From Gloeophyllum trabeum ATCC 11539 (Eukaryota > Basidiomycota > Agaricomycetes > Gloeophyllales > Gloeophyllaceae), in assembly GCF_000344685.1 (NCBI RefSeq), contig NW_006920419.1:972876-1036875 (forward strand): a stretch of 64,000 bases of DNA. The letters are read 5' to 3'. Made by a program: the position numbers and the translations under genes. Positions 45,735-56,480 of the stretch are shown piece after piece; the first letter of the stretch is position 1; every line of letters starts with the position of its first letter. The notes beneath the pieces were generated by a model. It saw nothing but the letters and a program-made list of their open reading frames with translations, was not told where the DNA came from and did no database searches.

Positions 45735-46463
45735 ATGTTCGCCAAGCCCCTCCTCGCCTCCCTCCTCGCCGCCTCGCTCGCGCTCCAGGTCAGCGCGCAC
45801 GCGGCCATCGCCCCCGCGCTCGGCGTCAAGGGCACGCCCGCGCGCAGCGACGTCCAGCGGCCCAGCGCGCAGAGTCCCTGCGGGAACGTGAACGTCGCGC
45901 AGGCGCTGGGCACGTCCGCCGCCGTCACGATGTCCGGCACCACCTTCGCCGCCACCATCACGAACTTCAACGGGTACGCCTCCCCCCCCCCCTATTCCTT
46001 TTATTTCGGTGCGCGGTCGTGTCATTGATAAAAACGTAGTGGCACGGACGGCTCCCGCCAAGTGACGGCCAAGATCGACGCAGCCGGCACCGGCAAGTCT
46101 TTCGTCGCCGCCACGGTGACCAAGAACGGCGACAAGTCCCCCGCCACGACGGGCTCGCAGCAGCTCGAGGTGCAGGTGCCAGCCAACACCAAGTGCGCGG
46201 GCGGCCCGAATAAGGATACGTGCCTCGTGTCGTTCACGACCGCCGGGGGATTCGGGAACTGCGTGGCGGTCAAGCAGGGGGGTGCGGCGGCGGCGGCGGC
46301 GGCGGTGGGGAACCAGGCCTCGGCGAAGAAGGGCAAGGCCGGGAAACAGGCGCGGGCTTGGGTGAGTTGTCTGTCCACCTCGAACGGACGGGTGAGACTG
46401 ATGTTTGTGTCGCTTCAGGGATCGCGGCAGGCTAGGGCGTACGCTTTGGGCGACCTCGAGTGA
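45735..46463 (+). CDS. Small secreted protein, possibly GEgh16/Gas1-like
   Basis: Three exons (45735-45973, 46040-46361, 46419-46463) give about 200 residues. Signal peptide MFAKPLLASLLAASLALQVS with cleavage before HAAIAPALGV, so the mature protein starts with histidine. Then DVQRPSAQSPCGNVNVAQAL, GTTFAATITNFNG, GTDGSRQVTAKIDAAGTGKS, VTKNGDKSP, LEVQVPANTKCAGG, TCLVSFTTAGGFGNCVAV (cysteine pair), then an Ala run and a Lys-rich linker and a short tail. The pattern is common in agaricomycete secretomes and distantly recalls GEgh16/Gas1-type appressorium proteins, which I cannot confirm. An N-terminal His after cleavage also occurs in copper-dependent LPMO-like proteins; this is only a hint. Confidence 0.7.
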
Positions 46464-46853
46464 ACTTGAGGGCTTCGGTGTCATGAAGAGTACTGGTATG
46501 GCTGTCAAGCTGTTTTCGACTCGATGTGGTTGTACCTCTATCCGCTGTGTTCCCGGGAGCATGGCGTTAATGATGATGTTGGATTGGGTTGTGGCACGTT
46601 TCGATTCTGGTTCCCTTGAGCACACGGCACTGGCAGCGGTGGTATCCCCGTTCCTGCCTGTATTCGCGTCGGCATGCCTCGGGTCCGGGTCAGTCTGTTG
46701 ACGCTGACACCCACAATTGAGCATGGCAGGCTGCCATAAAGCGTAGGCTACACAGCCAACAACAAATTTGTATACCGTCGTTTTGTCACAAAAATAGCGT
46801 CACCCAACCACCGGTCCTATGCAAGTACATTCTATACCCCTCAGTGTTTCTTC
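46464..46853. other. Intergenic between convergent genes
   Basis: 390 bp, no feature recognised. Confidence 0.4.
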
Positions 46854-48308
46854 TCAAGTCCTCCCTTTCAAGTCCAACTCGGCCTGCATCGCCTCGCCGA
46901 ACACGCCCGCGAGCAGATTGTTGGCCGCGAGCGTCGCCATGCCGAGCCGCGTCTCCGTCGTCGCGCTCCCGATGTGCGGGAGGACGACGCACCTGTCGGA
47001 CCATCAGTCCGCAGTCCCCGCCCACCCGCGCTCATCACTCACCGGGGCTCCTGCACGAGCGGGTGCGCGCTCCCCACCGCCGGCTCGCCCTCGACGACGT
47101 CCACGCCCGCGCCCCACAGCCACCCCTCGCGCAGCGCGCGCGCGAGCGCGTGCGCGTCGACGAGCGTCCCGCGCGCGGTGTTCACGAGCACCGCCGTGCG
47201 CTTCATCTGCCGCAGGAAGCGCTCGTCGACGACGTGGCGCGTCGCCGCGCCGCCCGGCGCGAGCACGAAGACGACGTCGCTGCCGCGCGCGAGCGCGGCG
47301 AGGCTGCCCGCGCGCCGGACGGACGTGAGGCTGAATTGGCGGGTGTACTGCGCGTCCTGCGCGGGGCTCGGCGCGGAGCCGGGGGAGGTGGTGTACAGCG
47401 CGTGCGTGATCCCGAAGGGCACGAGGCGCGCGAGCGTGGCGCGCGCGATGCGCCCGAAGCCGATGAAGCCCGCGGTGCGGGTGCTGGAGGGGGACGGGCG
47501 GGAGAGCTGCGGGCCGCAGAAGGAGAAGGGGGACCAGGAGGTGTTGGGCCACTGGGGTGGGGTTAGCGGGGTGGGGGATGGCGATGGGAGGGGGAGTGAG
47601 GGAATGGGGGGAACGAGTAAGGGACGCACCTCCCCCCGCTGCACGACGCCCATCGTCTCCTTCGCGTTCCGGCCCGCCATCAGCGCGAGCATCACCGATA
47701 CGTCCGCGACTGTCCACACATCATTTGCATTTCAGCTTGGTGTACTAGCGGGAGTGGGGAACGGGAGAGGGAGGAATGGTCACCTGCGTCGGTGAGCACG
47801 TCGGGCGTGTACCCCAGCCGGACGTTGCGCGCGGCGAGGGCGGGGAGGTCGACGTGTTCTGTGTGTGGGGCGGTGAGGAAAAAGGTACGAGAGGGAGGTG
47901 GGCAGGGGCGCACCGTAGCCAACCGACATCGTAGACACCACCTTCAAAGTGGGACCAGCTGCACGCCCGTCAACATCCCCGCGAAAGCGCGGCAGCTACG
48001 ACGCGCCTTTATCGAGTAATTCCTCGTTCACCTGGTGGGGTGAGGGTGCATGAGACGCGAGTGGACGGGGCAGGAGGAGGGAAGTACCTTGTCCGAGAGC
48101 ATCACCAGCACGCCCGCCGCCCCCGGTACGTGCTCGAGCAGCCACGCGCGCTCGCACGCGCGGTCCTCCGGCCAGACGACGACCTACGTACAGACCGTCA
48201 CCGCGTGCGCCGTGCGACGCCGTTCCAGGTACTCACGTCGAGCTCCGTGCGCGCGCGGAGGAGGGGCATCACGTCCGGGCCCAGGTCGCGGCAGACGACG
48301 ACCTTCAT
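46854..48308 (-). CDS. D-isomer 2-hydroxyacid dehydrogenase (glyoxylate/hydroxypyruvate reductase-like)
   Basis: Multi-exon gene on the reverse strand, about 330-340 residues. It opens [20 protein letters not shown], continues with [20 protein letters not shown] and [42 protein letters not shown] and [20 protein letters not shown], typical of GRHPR. The NAD(P) site is [18 protein letters not shown]. Catalytic residues are seen as Arg in [14 protein letters not shown], Glu in [11 protein letters not shown] and His in [20 protein letters not shown]. Such enzymes reduce glyoxylate or hydroxypyruvate in the cytosol or peroxisome; no clear C-terminal peroxisome signal (ends LDLKGRT). The gene is very GC-rich. 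Confidence 0.88.
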
Positions 48309-49406
48309 GCGACTGGTGCTGGTGGGAGGCCTGAGGTGAGATGCGAGCGAGGTCAGACGGTGCATGGGTGCTGACGCTGACGCTGGCTCGGCGGACATGG
48401 CTCTCCAGAAATCTTGCTCGCGGTGATTTTGGAATGGAGGGGAGAAGGGAGGAAGGGACGGGCGGGTGGCCGACGGAGGGGTATTTCAGGATGAGATGCA
48501 AGGGAGATATGGGCGGCCCCGGGCCGGGAGCCGTCATGTGCGGGTTAGGGATTCCGTTGGTACATCGCGTGCGCCAAAAGCATCAGAGAGAGTTTCGGGT
48601 GCGGCAGTCGTTCGCGAGTAGTTGTCAGCAGCGTCCGTGCTTGCTGCATATATGTTGCTGAAGGTGGCAAGGCCTGAGCTCAGGCTGTGAGTGATCGTGA
48701 TGAGGTCAACGTCTGCCACGCCCTAATGTGAATCCCGCTGAGACTGCTGTACCCCATATGAACGAGCTCGAAGCGCACACGTTAAGTATTGTGGGCGTCG
48801 TCCATGCTTCCAGAGTCATGTAAAGTGGTGATGGTGTAGGGAAACTTTGACGACACAGCGTACTGATCTCAGCCACATTCAGCCACTGGACATCGGAGCC
48901 CATTGTGCTACATACTAGAAACTATATATCACAGTGCAAATAAGGGCTACACGAGGCTACGCGACGGTACACAATGACAGGTTGGGACAAACCTCAGCCA
49001 TAATTGGGTTAAAATACATGTAATACAAAGGGTAAATACATTCGGCCAGTCCGTTGCCAACTTGCCACACAGCCGTGTCCGGACTGTAACCGGCATGGGA
49101 GCTCGGTCATGACCGGTGTCCGGACTGTAAAACCGGGATGGCCGGTTCGGTCGTCCATCCTTGTCCGGATGGCGTCTGGCATGGAGGGCTCGAGACCGCG
49201 ATTTTTGTCCGGACTAGCACCGGCATCTATCGGTATTTTCAGGGGTCCTGGCAAACTGTCCGACCGGACCGGCCAACTCCGGACGCGCTGTCGTGAGAGT
49301 CAGTGACGTCGCTCTCTAACGCGCTCGAGATTTGTCTTGATTCGACTCTGCCTTGTGACATTGGTTCTCCTCTGCTGTTTGCTCTACTACCACTTCACAA
49401 CCGGCC
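48309..49406. other. Intergenic region upstream of LTN1
   Basis: About 1.1 kb; no gene recognised. It contains the repeated TCCGGA cluster at 49078-49283. Confidence 0.45.
49078..49283. promoter_or_regulatory. Cluster of five TCCGGA palindromes upstream of LTN1
   Basis: TCCGGA occurs at 49078, 49119, 49164, 49208 and 49278. The first two are embedded in TGTCCGGACTGTAA and most are near CCGGT/ACCGG words, so this is a degenerate tandem array with a period of about 41-45 bp for the first four. Paired CCG/CGG triplets are typical of Zn2Cys6 factor sites, but binding is inference; a degenerate satellite is the alternative. Confidence 0.5.
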
Positions 49407-52400
49407 ATGGGCAAGGGCCAGAAATCCTCTGCCTCCTCCGGCACTCGCAAGAAACACGCACGCAAAGCCGCAGGCCCGCAGGAGCCCACCCCGACCAAAG
49501 ACAAGCGAGACAAGGGCACGGGCAAGGGCAAGGGCAAGAACAAGGAGCCGCGCAAGAAAGTGTACATCCCCCCGACCAAGCCCGCGCCCGCGCGCCCCGA
49601 CCCGCTCGACACCCTCGGGCTCGCCAACCAGCTCCCGCCGGAGCTCCTCGTCGTCCTGCGCAGTCTAAGGAAGAAGGACGCGGTCACAAAGGCCAAGGCG
49701 CTCGAGGAGCTGCTCGGCGCGTGGGTGGAGAGGGCGCTCGGGACCCGGGATGAGGGCGCGGTGGCGGCGACGCTCGTGCTCATGCTGCCGGTGTGGGTGC
49801 GTGCCGCGGCTTGTATCCACACTATCTCGAGGTTGAATCCAAGTTTCTTGCATCGCAATGGCATCGCACAAAGGTCCACCACATGCCCGCGCTCTTCCTC
49901 CACCCCTCGCGCCGCATCCGGCTGCTCGCAGCCAGCGTCCACTCCTCGCTCCTGCGCATCCCGGACGCGCGCGCCGCGCTCCTCACCTTCCTCGCCGACG
50001 CCGCCCCGCCCGACCAGGCCGAGTGCGTGCTCGGCGCGTGGTGCATGGCCGGCAGCGACGCCGACCGGCTCGTCGCGCGGCACGCGCGCGCGTCCTGGGA
50101 GGACTTTGTTTCCCTTGCCCCGCCAAGTGCGTCTCATTCCAATACCGATTCCGATTCCGATAGGTTGGCGCTGGATGAGAGCGCGCTGCTGCGCATGCTG
50201 CAGCGCACCGCGCTCGACCCGGGCGCGGTCTACCTCTCCCTCAACCCGCCGCAGGTGAGCGTGGAGCCCGGCGTCCCGGGGCGGAAGGCCCCACCGAAGA
50301 GGCGGGAGGAGGAGCCGGTGAGGGCGAAGACCGAGGACGAGGAGGAGAGCGAGGACGACCGCAATGCGCGGCTGCGCGTCGGCGCGCTGGGGGGTCTGAA
50401 GTGGGTGCTAGGTGAGCGTCTGATTCGTTTAATGAAAGTGGTGTCAAGGGGATTGCTGAGAGTGCCTCCTCCCGGAGACGCGCGGAATGCGAATAACGTG
50501 GAGGGCGCGAAGTCGCTGAAAGGCCTCGCGGAGATCCTAGGCAACCCCGCCCTCTGGACTTCACTGTCTCACGCGCGCGCGGCGCCGTGGGTCGACGTGC
50601 CGAGTTTTGGGTGCGGCCAGCCGGTCGTGCGGCGGGCGGCGTGGGCGCTCGTGCAGGCCCTGGTAGGGCACTGGGCAGGTGCGTTCCTTCACCCGCATCC
50701 GTGTGGACACGGGGCTGACGGGTATGGACTGTAGAGGAGGTGAAGAACGCGGACTTGCTGGGCGTGCTGAGTACGGTCGTGCTGAGGTCCGCGTGGGTGG
50801 AGCCGGACCCGACGGTGAGGACGGTGATGTGGCAGCCGCTCATGATGTTCCTCAAAGGTTCGCTCCTCCCCCCTTCTCTCTGTATTCCTAATATCCATGT
50901 TTGCGTGCACCCTAACCCTGACTCGCACCCCCGCTCAGAGTTCCCGCAAGCGTGGACGGTCGATGGCTCCAAGACCGCCGCCGACGATGCGTCCGAATCC
51001 GACGGGGATCACAGCGACGAGGAGGACGGGGACAGGGAGCAGGGCACCCCCGGCCCCGCTCCCACCACGCCGGGCACGTCGCTAGCGTACGACGAGTTCC
51101 TGCAGTTCCTCCAGCTCGGCTGCGCGGGCTCGCCGCTGCAGGGCTACCCGACGGTCGTCATCGTGCTCTCCACGCTGCCCGCTTCCGTGCGTCCCCCTCC
51201 CCTCTCTCCCTTCCTCCATATATTATCCCGCTGATTCCCTGCGTTTTGTGTTCGCGTGTGTGTGCAGTTCCTGAGTACGCCTACCGTAGAAGACGCACTG
51301 AAGGATCTGTTCACGTCCTTTTGGGCGGCAGTCGACGCGCGCGCGCTCGGCGGGCTGGACAAAGCCGCCGCGCACAGGGCGTTCCTCTCATCTCTCCTCG
51401 AGTGCACCGCGTTCCTCGTCCGGCGCATCAGACAGGATCCCGCATTCCGCGATGCGAATGTGGATGCGCATGAAGTGCGTAGGTGGCTGGTGGGGGAGCA
51501 ATCTGCGAGAGTGATGGAGGCGCTGGCGGGAGGCGGGTTGAGGGTGGAGGGGGCGGGGGCGGGGGCGGGGGCGCTGGTGGGGAGGCACCTGGAGGCGCTC
51601 GAGGGCGTTGATATAGGTGCGATTTTTCTCGGTCCCTGGTTCCTCGTCTTTGGCGGTCGTGTGCTGAACCCGCCCGCGGGCGCTCAGAACTGTTCAGGGC
51701 CGCGTGGGCGCCGGTCGACGCTACCCTCGCCCGCGTGGGCGCGCGGTTCGCGTGTGGTGCCCTGAAGGCGTTTTGGGAGACGTTCGGGGAGGGCAGTGAG
51801 GCGCGGGCGGCGGCGCGGAGGGCGATTGGGGAGGTTGCGCGGCGCGCGGTGGGGGAGGTGCAGGCTAGGTTGGCGGGGAAGGAGGGCGAGGGGGAGGGAG
51901 AGGGCGAGTTTGCGTTGGAGGTTGTGCTGCGTGTTTTGGGCGAGGCGGTGGTTGGTGATGAGGAGTTGACTGCTGTATGTGGGCGGTGTGTCTACCATCG
52001 GAAGCCTCGGTGTGTTGAATTTTTGCCTTGCAGGCGATCGACGAGACTGTCCAGGCGAATGTCGCGCAGCTCGTCGACGCTGCGCCCTCGCTGCTCCTCG
52101 CGTACCTCACCCACCGGAACGATCAAGCACGCGCCCTGGAAATCTGGCGTAGGATTCTGGACGTGCTCTCCGGCAAGGACCCGCGCGAGCTGGCTACGCG
52201 CATCGCGCCCTTCGCCAGGGCCGGCGCGCTCCCGTGCTACTGCGCCCCGGAGGACGGCGAGCTGGACGAGCCGCTCACGCGGTTGGTGGCGCACGCGTCG
52301 GGGGGGAGCGTGGATTCGGAGGCGGCGGGCGTGGTGTGTTCGGTATTGCGCAACCCTCGTGAGCTCTCAATCCTTCATTGGTTGTATTGGCTGGATGGTG

Positions 52401-55400
52401 ATACTGACTGAGCGGTGGGGGTGGGATGGCAGAGTACTTCTTGTCGAGCGCCGCGCGTGTCGGGCTGGTTGAGGGTTTGGTGGCGACGTTCGGTGTGCAC
52501 GTACAGCAGGCGCTGAGAGATCCCGCGGCCGCGGCGTACACGCAGGCGTTTGAGAATTTGCTGGGGTTGCTGGAGGCGGCGTTGGCGGGGGATCCTGCGG
52601 TGTTGTCGTCATCGACGCTTGGGGTGGGGTTGCTGCCTGATCTCTGTCTGTTCGCGTATGTGCTTCCGACGTTCTCTTCGTCCAAGGGTGAGGCATACTT
52701 TGAGAAAGCGAGGGATCTGTGGAATGGATGGTGGGGCCAAAGTACAGAGGAGTCACGCTCGGATACCCAAGCTGCGCTGGTTGGCAAGTTGCGCGATATT
52801 ATTTTGGATACGCAGGTTGCGGTGACGTGAGTCCATTGCTTAGTGGGTTGGCTGAGACTCTGAAATGCGCATTTGCTTTTTGCACTAGGCCGGACAGTGT
52901 CCTGGATGTGCTGTGGGATGGTATCCCGGGGCTAGACATTCAAGCCGCTGATGTATTACCGGACTCGGGGACCATGCTCCGGATGCTCGAAGGCCTACCT
53001 ACATATCCTGAGGACCCGAGCGCCGCAGTTGTCAACAATCTCATTCCTCCTGCATCTCTTCTGGGCGACCGCGTCACCTGGACGCCCGAGTATGATTCCG
53101 AGGGGTATTCACAGTACGGGAGAGTTACGACTGCGTTTGCTCGGGTGTTTGCCTCGGATCGTCAAGCAGCCAAAGAGCATATCTGGGCTCTGCAACATCT
53201 TTTGGCGGCAAGCGTCTATGCCGAAGACCAGGTTCAACTTTCCTTGGAGCGTAACCCACTGTGTACCCGCAAGGTGTCTAGAGCAAAGCTGCAAGCCTTT
53301 GTGTCTAGAGTGCAGTCAATCACTGCGTACCTCCTCGTCCCGGATGCGGAAGACGGGTGGCATTCAAAGATCGTCAACGCCGCCCAAGATCCAGCTATCG
53401 AACGAAGTACCCCGTCCACTCTCACCGCGCATCTCATCCAGTATGCTTCCGGGCACGACAACCCACGAGAGGCGCGTGTCCTGTATGCCGCGCTCCAGAC
53501 CGTCATGAGCGGTGCAACTAAGGAAGAAGCAGACGAATGGATAATGCTAGCTCGGAAACTCGAGAAGAAGGCGCCGTTGACCTCGATAGCTCTCGTGTCC
53601 TGCGTGACTGCGTTCGGACCTGAGCCACCACGGTTAGATCGCTACAGGAATGAGCTAGCTGCGGGAATTTTCGGTGTACCTGCTTCGAAGGCCAACGACG
53701 AAGGGCTCTTGAGTCTACTGAGACTCGCGGCTACTGCTCCCGATCCGGAGTCGGACGTGGTATTCCTCCCTCAGCCGAGGGCTATCAACCTCATGAAAGC
53801 CTGTCAGCAGTGGGTCGAATCTGACGAGGATATTTCGGAGGATGTCGAGAGCGCGATGACGCTGATATTCTACCACCTGGTGCCGATCTTGCAAGACGTT
53901 CCTGGAGGCCACTGGGACTTCATTTTTGATGTCATAGAGAATAACCTTGAGGTAAGCCTCACGCACGCTCTGTGATCTCCACCCATCCTCATTCTATCGA
54001 CTTTGAGAACGGCTCCTTCAACGAGAATTCCACTCTTGTGACTCTGGCGCGTACATTCAGGCTCATCATCGCCATCCAAGATATAGCGACGACCAACAAG
54101 TCGCTCCGCGCCCTATGGGACGAGCGGCGGCAGGCTGTCCTGACGTTGGTCAGAGACCTAATAGCGTCACGCGAGAGTTAGTGAATCGTTACGGGCATTT
54201 TTCATGTTCTAACGAGCATCAGGTTCACGGGCCCCTTCCACCCCTCAGTTAATGTCTCTGGAGTTGGCGATGTCAATCGTCCAAGATATGCCTGATTCCC
54301 TACACGACGCGAAGATTCTACCTTCGGTGAGTATCTCGCCTGTGCTCCAAGCCGGGGCTATCGTTAATGCTCTCGCCAGATGTGTCGCCTCATCGTCAAT
54401 ACGTCATCAGAAACGCAGAAAATGGCGTATCACTTGCTGCAGGAGTCTAGTAGGAAGTACACGGAAAACCTCGTCATTGAAGCAGGAGTTGATACAGAGG
54501 CTAACGTCAAATGCGAGCTCCCCATGGAGCTGGTAGATATCCTTCAGCGATCCATCTCGGACGACGATCCAGACGATATACCTCAGGTTTGTCGTGACCA
54601 TCGCATGGAGCGCGTTTTCTAATGTTTTGTAGGATCCATTTGGGTATTTCTTGGCATGGATGGCCGTCTTCGACCTCTTCTCGAACGCGGTGTGTAATCA
54701 TGCCTGGTCACCCGTCTACGTTCGCTGACATTCCGAGGTTAGTCTTTCAAAGTCAAATCTGGATATATTCAACATCTGAGAGACCTGGATCTCATATCGA
54801 CAAGGTTCTTGCCCTACATCTTCAATGCGTTAGGCCTCTATGGTGGCCCTCGCTCGACCTTCAAGCTGGACGTTTGGGCGGTTGACGAGTACCATGTTTC
54901 ACGTAAGTAGACACCTGATGCGTTGCTCCTTGCACAGCCTCAAATAGGCCCTTCGCCCAGTGTACGATCCGGACGTCCCAGTCAGTGCAGCTCTGCAAGC
55001 CGCGCACCTGTATTACCGTGGCCTGCTGATTATTCCCTCCCTCATCCGTGCCTGGCTCCAAGATTGCAAGGACCGCACCCTTTCTACGACGGTCACCACG
55101 TTCACCGCCCAACATTACTCTCCAGTCATCATTGCCACGGAGTTTGCTCGGGTCAAGTCTCCCGACGCTGCCTCTGAGTTAGAGCACGAGAACTTGGCAA
55201 TCAAGGTCGCTGGCACTGTTAACGAGATAACGGCGTCCTGGGCTGTGGACGAGCACCAATTGGAGATTTCTCTGAAGTTACCGGCAGACTGGCCCTTGCA
55301 CCCAGTTCAGGTAAGGGACTCCAAGAAGGTAGGCGTAGAAGAGAACAGATGGCGGGCGTGGGTGCTCGGTGTGCAACAGATTATGTGGACGCAGGTCGGT

Positions 55401-55796
55401 ATAACTTCGGTCATGGACACAATATTCTGTAAGTGATCCGCTGACATTTCCTGTCAGAATGGCTCCATCGTGGACGGCCTCAGCCTCTTCAAGAGGAATG
55501 TCAGCCTCCACTTTGAGGGTCAGGTCGAATGCGCGATTTGCTATTCGTGAGTGGTGGTGCTTCCTCGCGCCTATGGAAGTGGAGTTGACGCAGTGGTACA
55601 GTATTATCAGTCCGATGGACTACAGTCTACCGAAGAAACCGTGCAAAACCTGCAAGAATCGATTCCATTCTACTTGTCTATACAAGGTGTGTGATGTATG
55701 CTGGGCAGATTGTGACTTGAAGACTAAGCATGCCATCAGTGGTTTAACACGAGTCACTCTTCGACATGCCCCCTTTGTCGGTCAGATATCTTTTGA
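49407..55796 (+). CDS. LTN1: E3 ubiquitin ligase listerin (LTN1), ribosome quality control
   Basis: Long gene with many exons separated by short introns. N-terminus MGKGQKSSASSGTRKKHARK, basic, then LDTLGLANQLPPELLVVLRS and LRKKDAVTKAKALEELLGAW, the conserved listerin N-terminal HEAT start, and HHMPALFLHPSRRIRLLAAS. A long helical-repeat middle follows (acidic linker near 50960-51050). The C-terminus is decisive: GQVECAICYSIISPMDYSLP, KKPCKTCKNRFHSTCLYK, then after an intron WFNTSHSSTCPLCRSDIF and TGA at 55794-55796, a complete RING-CH/variant RING with all Cys/His ligands. Listerin ubiquitinates nascent chains stalled on 60S subunits. Interior exon boundaries were not all resolved. It ends 186 bp from the convergent unknown gene. 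Confidence 0.92.
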
Positions 55797-55981
55797 TTTG
55801 TACAGAGATGGACTGCCGGACGAGGTCAGCACATGTTCTCTCTTTTCAGCCCAAGACGACTTACCAGAACGTTGAATGAAAGAATAAATACAACCATTAT
55901 TTATACGTAGTGTATAATCACCCCTAGAAATACAGCACGGACAACACTTCATCCCTCCCCCTCTAACCGGCCGTGGTATCT

Positions 55982-56480
55982 TCATTGTAGGTATTTTGGC
56001 CGCCTGAAGTTGCTCGGGCGACGTGGTGGCATGGGCCTGTGCCGTTCGGTTGCACTTCTTAACCGCTCCATAACGTTCTTTGCTAAAAATGCTGTTCCGT
56101 TCTCCTCTTCGTAGAGGACGTGTTCTGGGGCAATAGGTTCGATGATGTGTATGTCGGAGGGGTGAAGCGAGGTGCTGTGCGAGTAGCGGAATATCGAGAT
56201 GAACTCGTGCCGGAAGATGTCGACGTCCACAACTGCCAGAGCGGACGCTGCCGAGCCTGGCAGCTGCTGTGACACTTCACGTCAACGTGTCAGTTCGGAG
56301 AGGCTTTGCATCTGGCGTCGGATGCGTACCTTCCACAAGCTGCACCTCTCCTCGTATCCGCGCCAGTGCAAACCGGCGAGGGTTTGGTGTGGTATCGTTG
56401 AGATCAACAACCGAAACATGTTCAACCGCTGCCTTATCCGAAGGATATACGGGCATCGAGGCAAATGCTACGGCAGCCAT
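55982..56480 (-). CDS. Unknown 141-residue protein
   Basis: Two exons on the reverse strand (56330-56480 and 55982-56256), donor GAAG/GTACGC and acceptor GCTGCCAG/GCTCGG, join in frame to 141 residues. Start MAAVAFASMPVYPSDKAAVE, then HVSVVDLNDTTPNPRRFALA, RIRGEVQLVEGSAASALAVV, DVDIFRHEFISIFRYSHSTS, DIHIIEPIAPEHVLYEEENG, TAFLAKNVMERLRSATERHR and a basic Pro/Arg tail. Alternating strands in the first two thirds could be a small OB-like or beta fold with a C-terminal helix, but I do not recognise the family. No signal peptide or membrane segment. Balanced composition and clean splice support a real gene. Confidence 0.55.

Noticed and set aside
45690..46724. 344-codon reverse frame
   Set aside because: Antisense of the GC-rich secreted-protein gene; long open frames on the opposite strand are expected in such DNA.
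46844..47795. Long forward frames of 240-273 codons
   Set aside because: Arg/Ala-rich shadows of the reverse-strand 2-hydroxyacid dehydrogenase, whose catalytic motifs are clear.
50241..50972. 243-codon reverse frame in LTN1
   Set aside because: Antisense of GC-rich LTN1 exons; low-complexity Arg/Pro/Ser composition.
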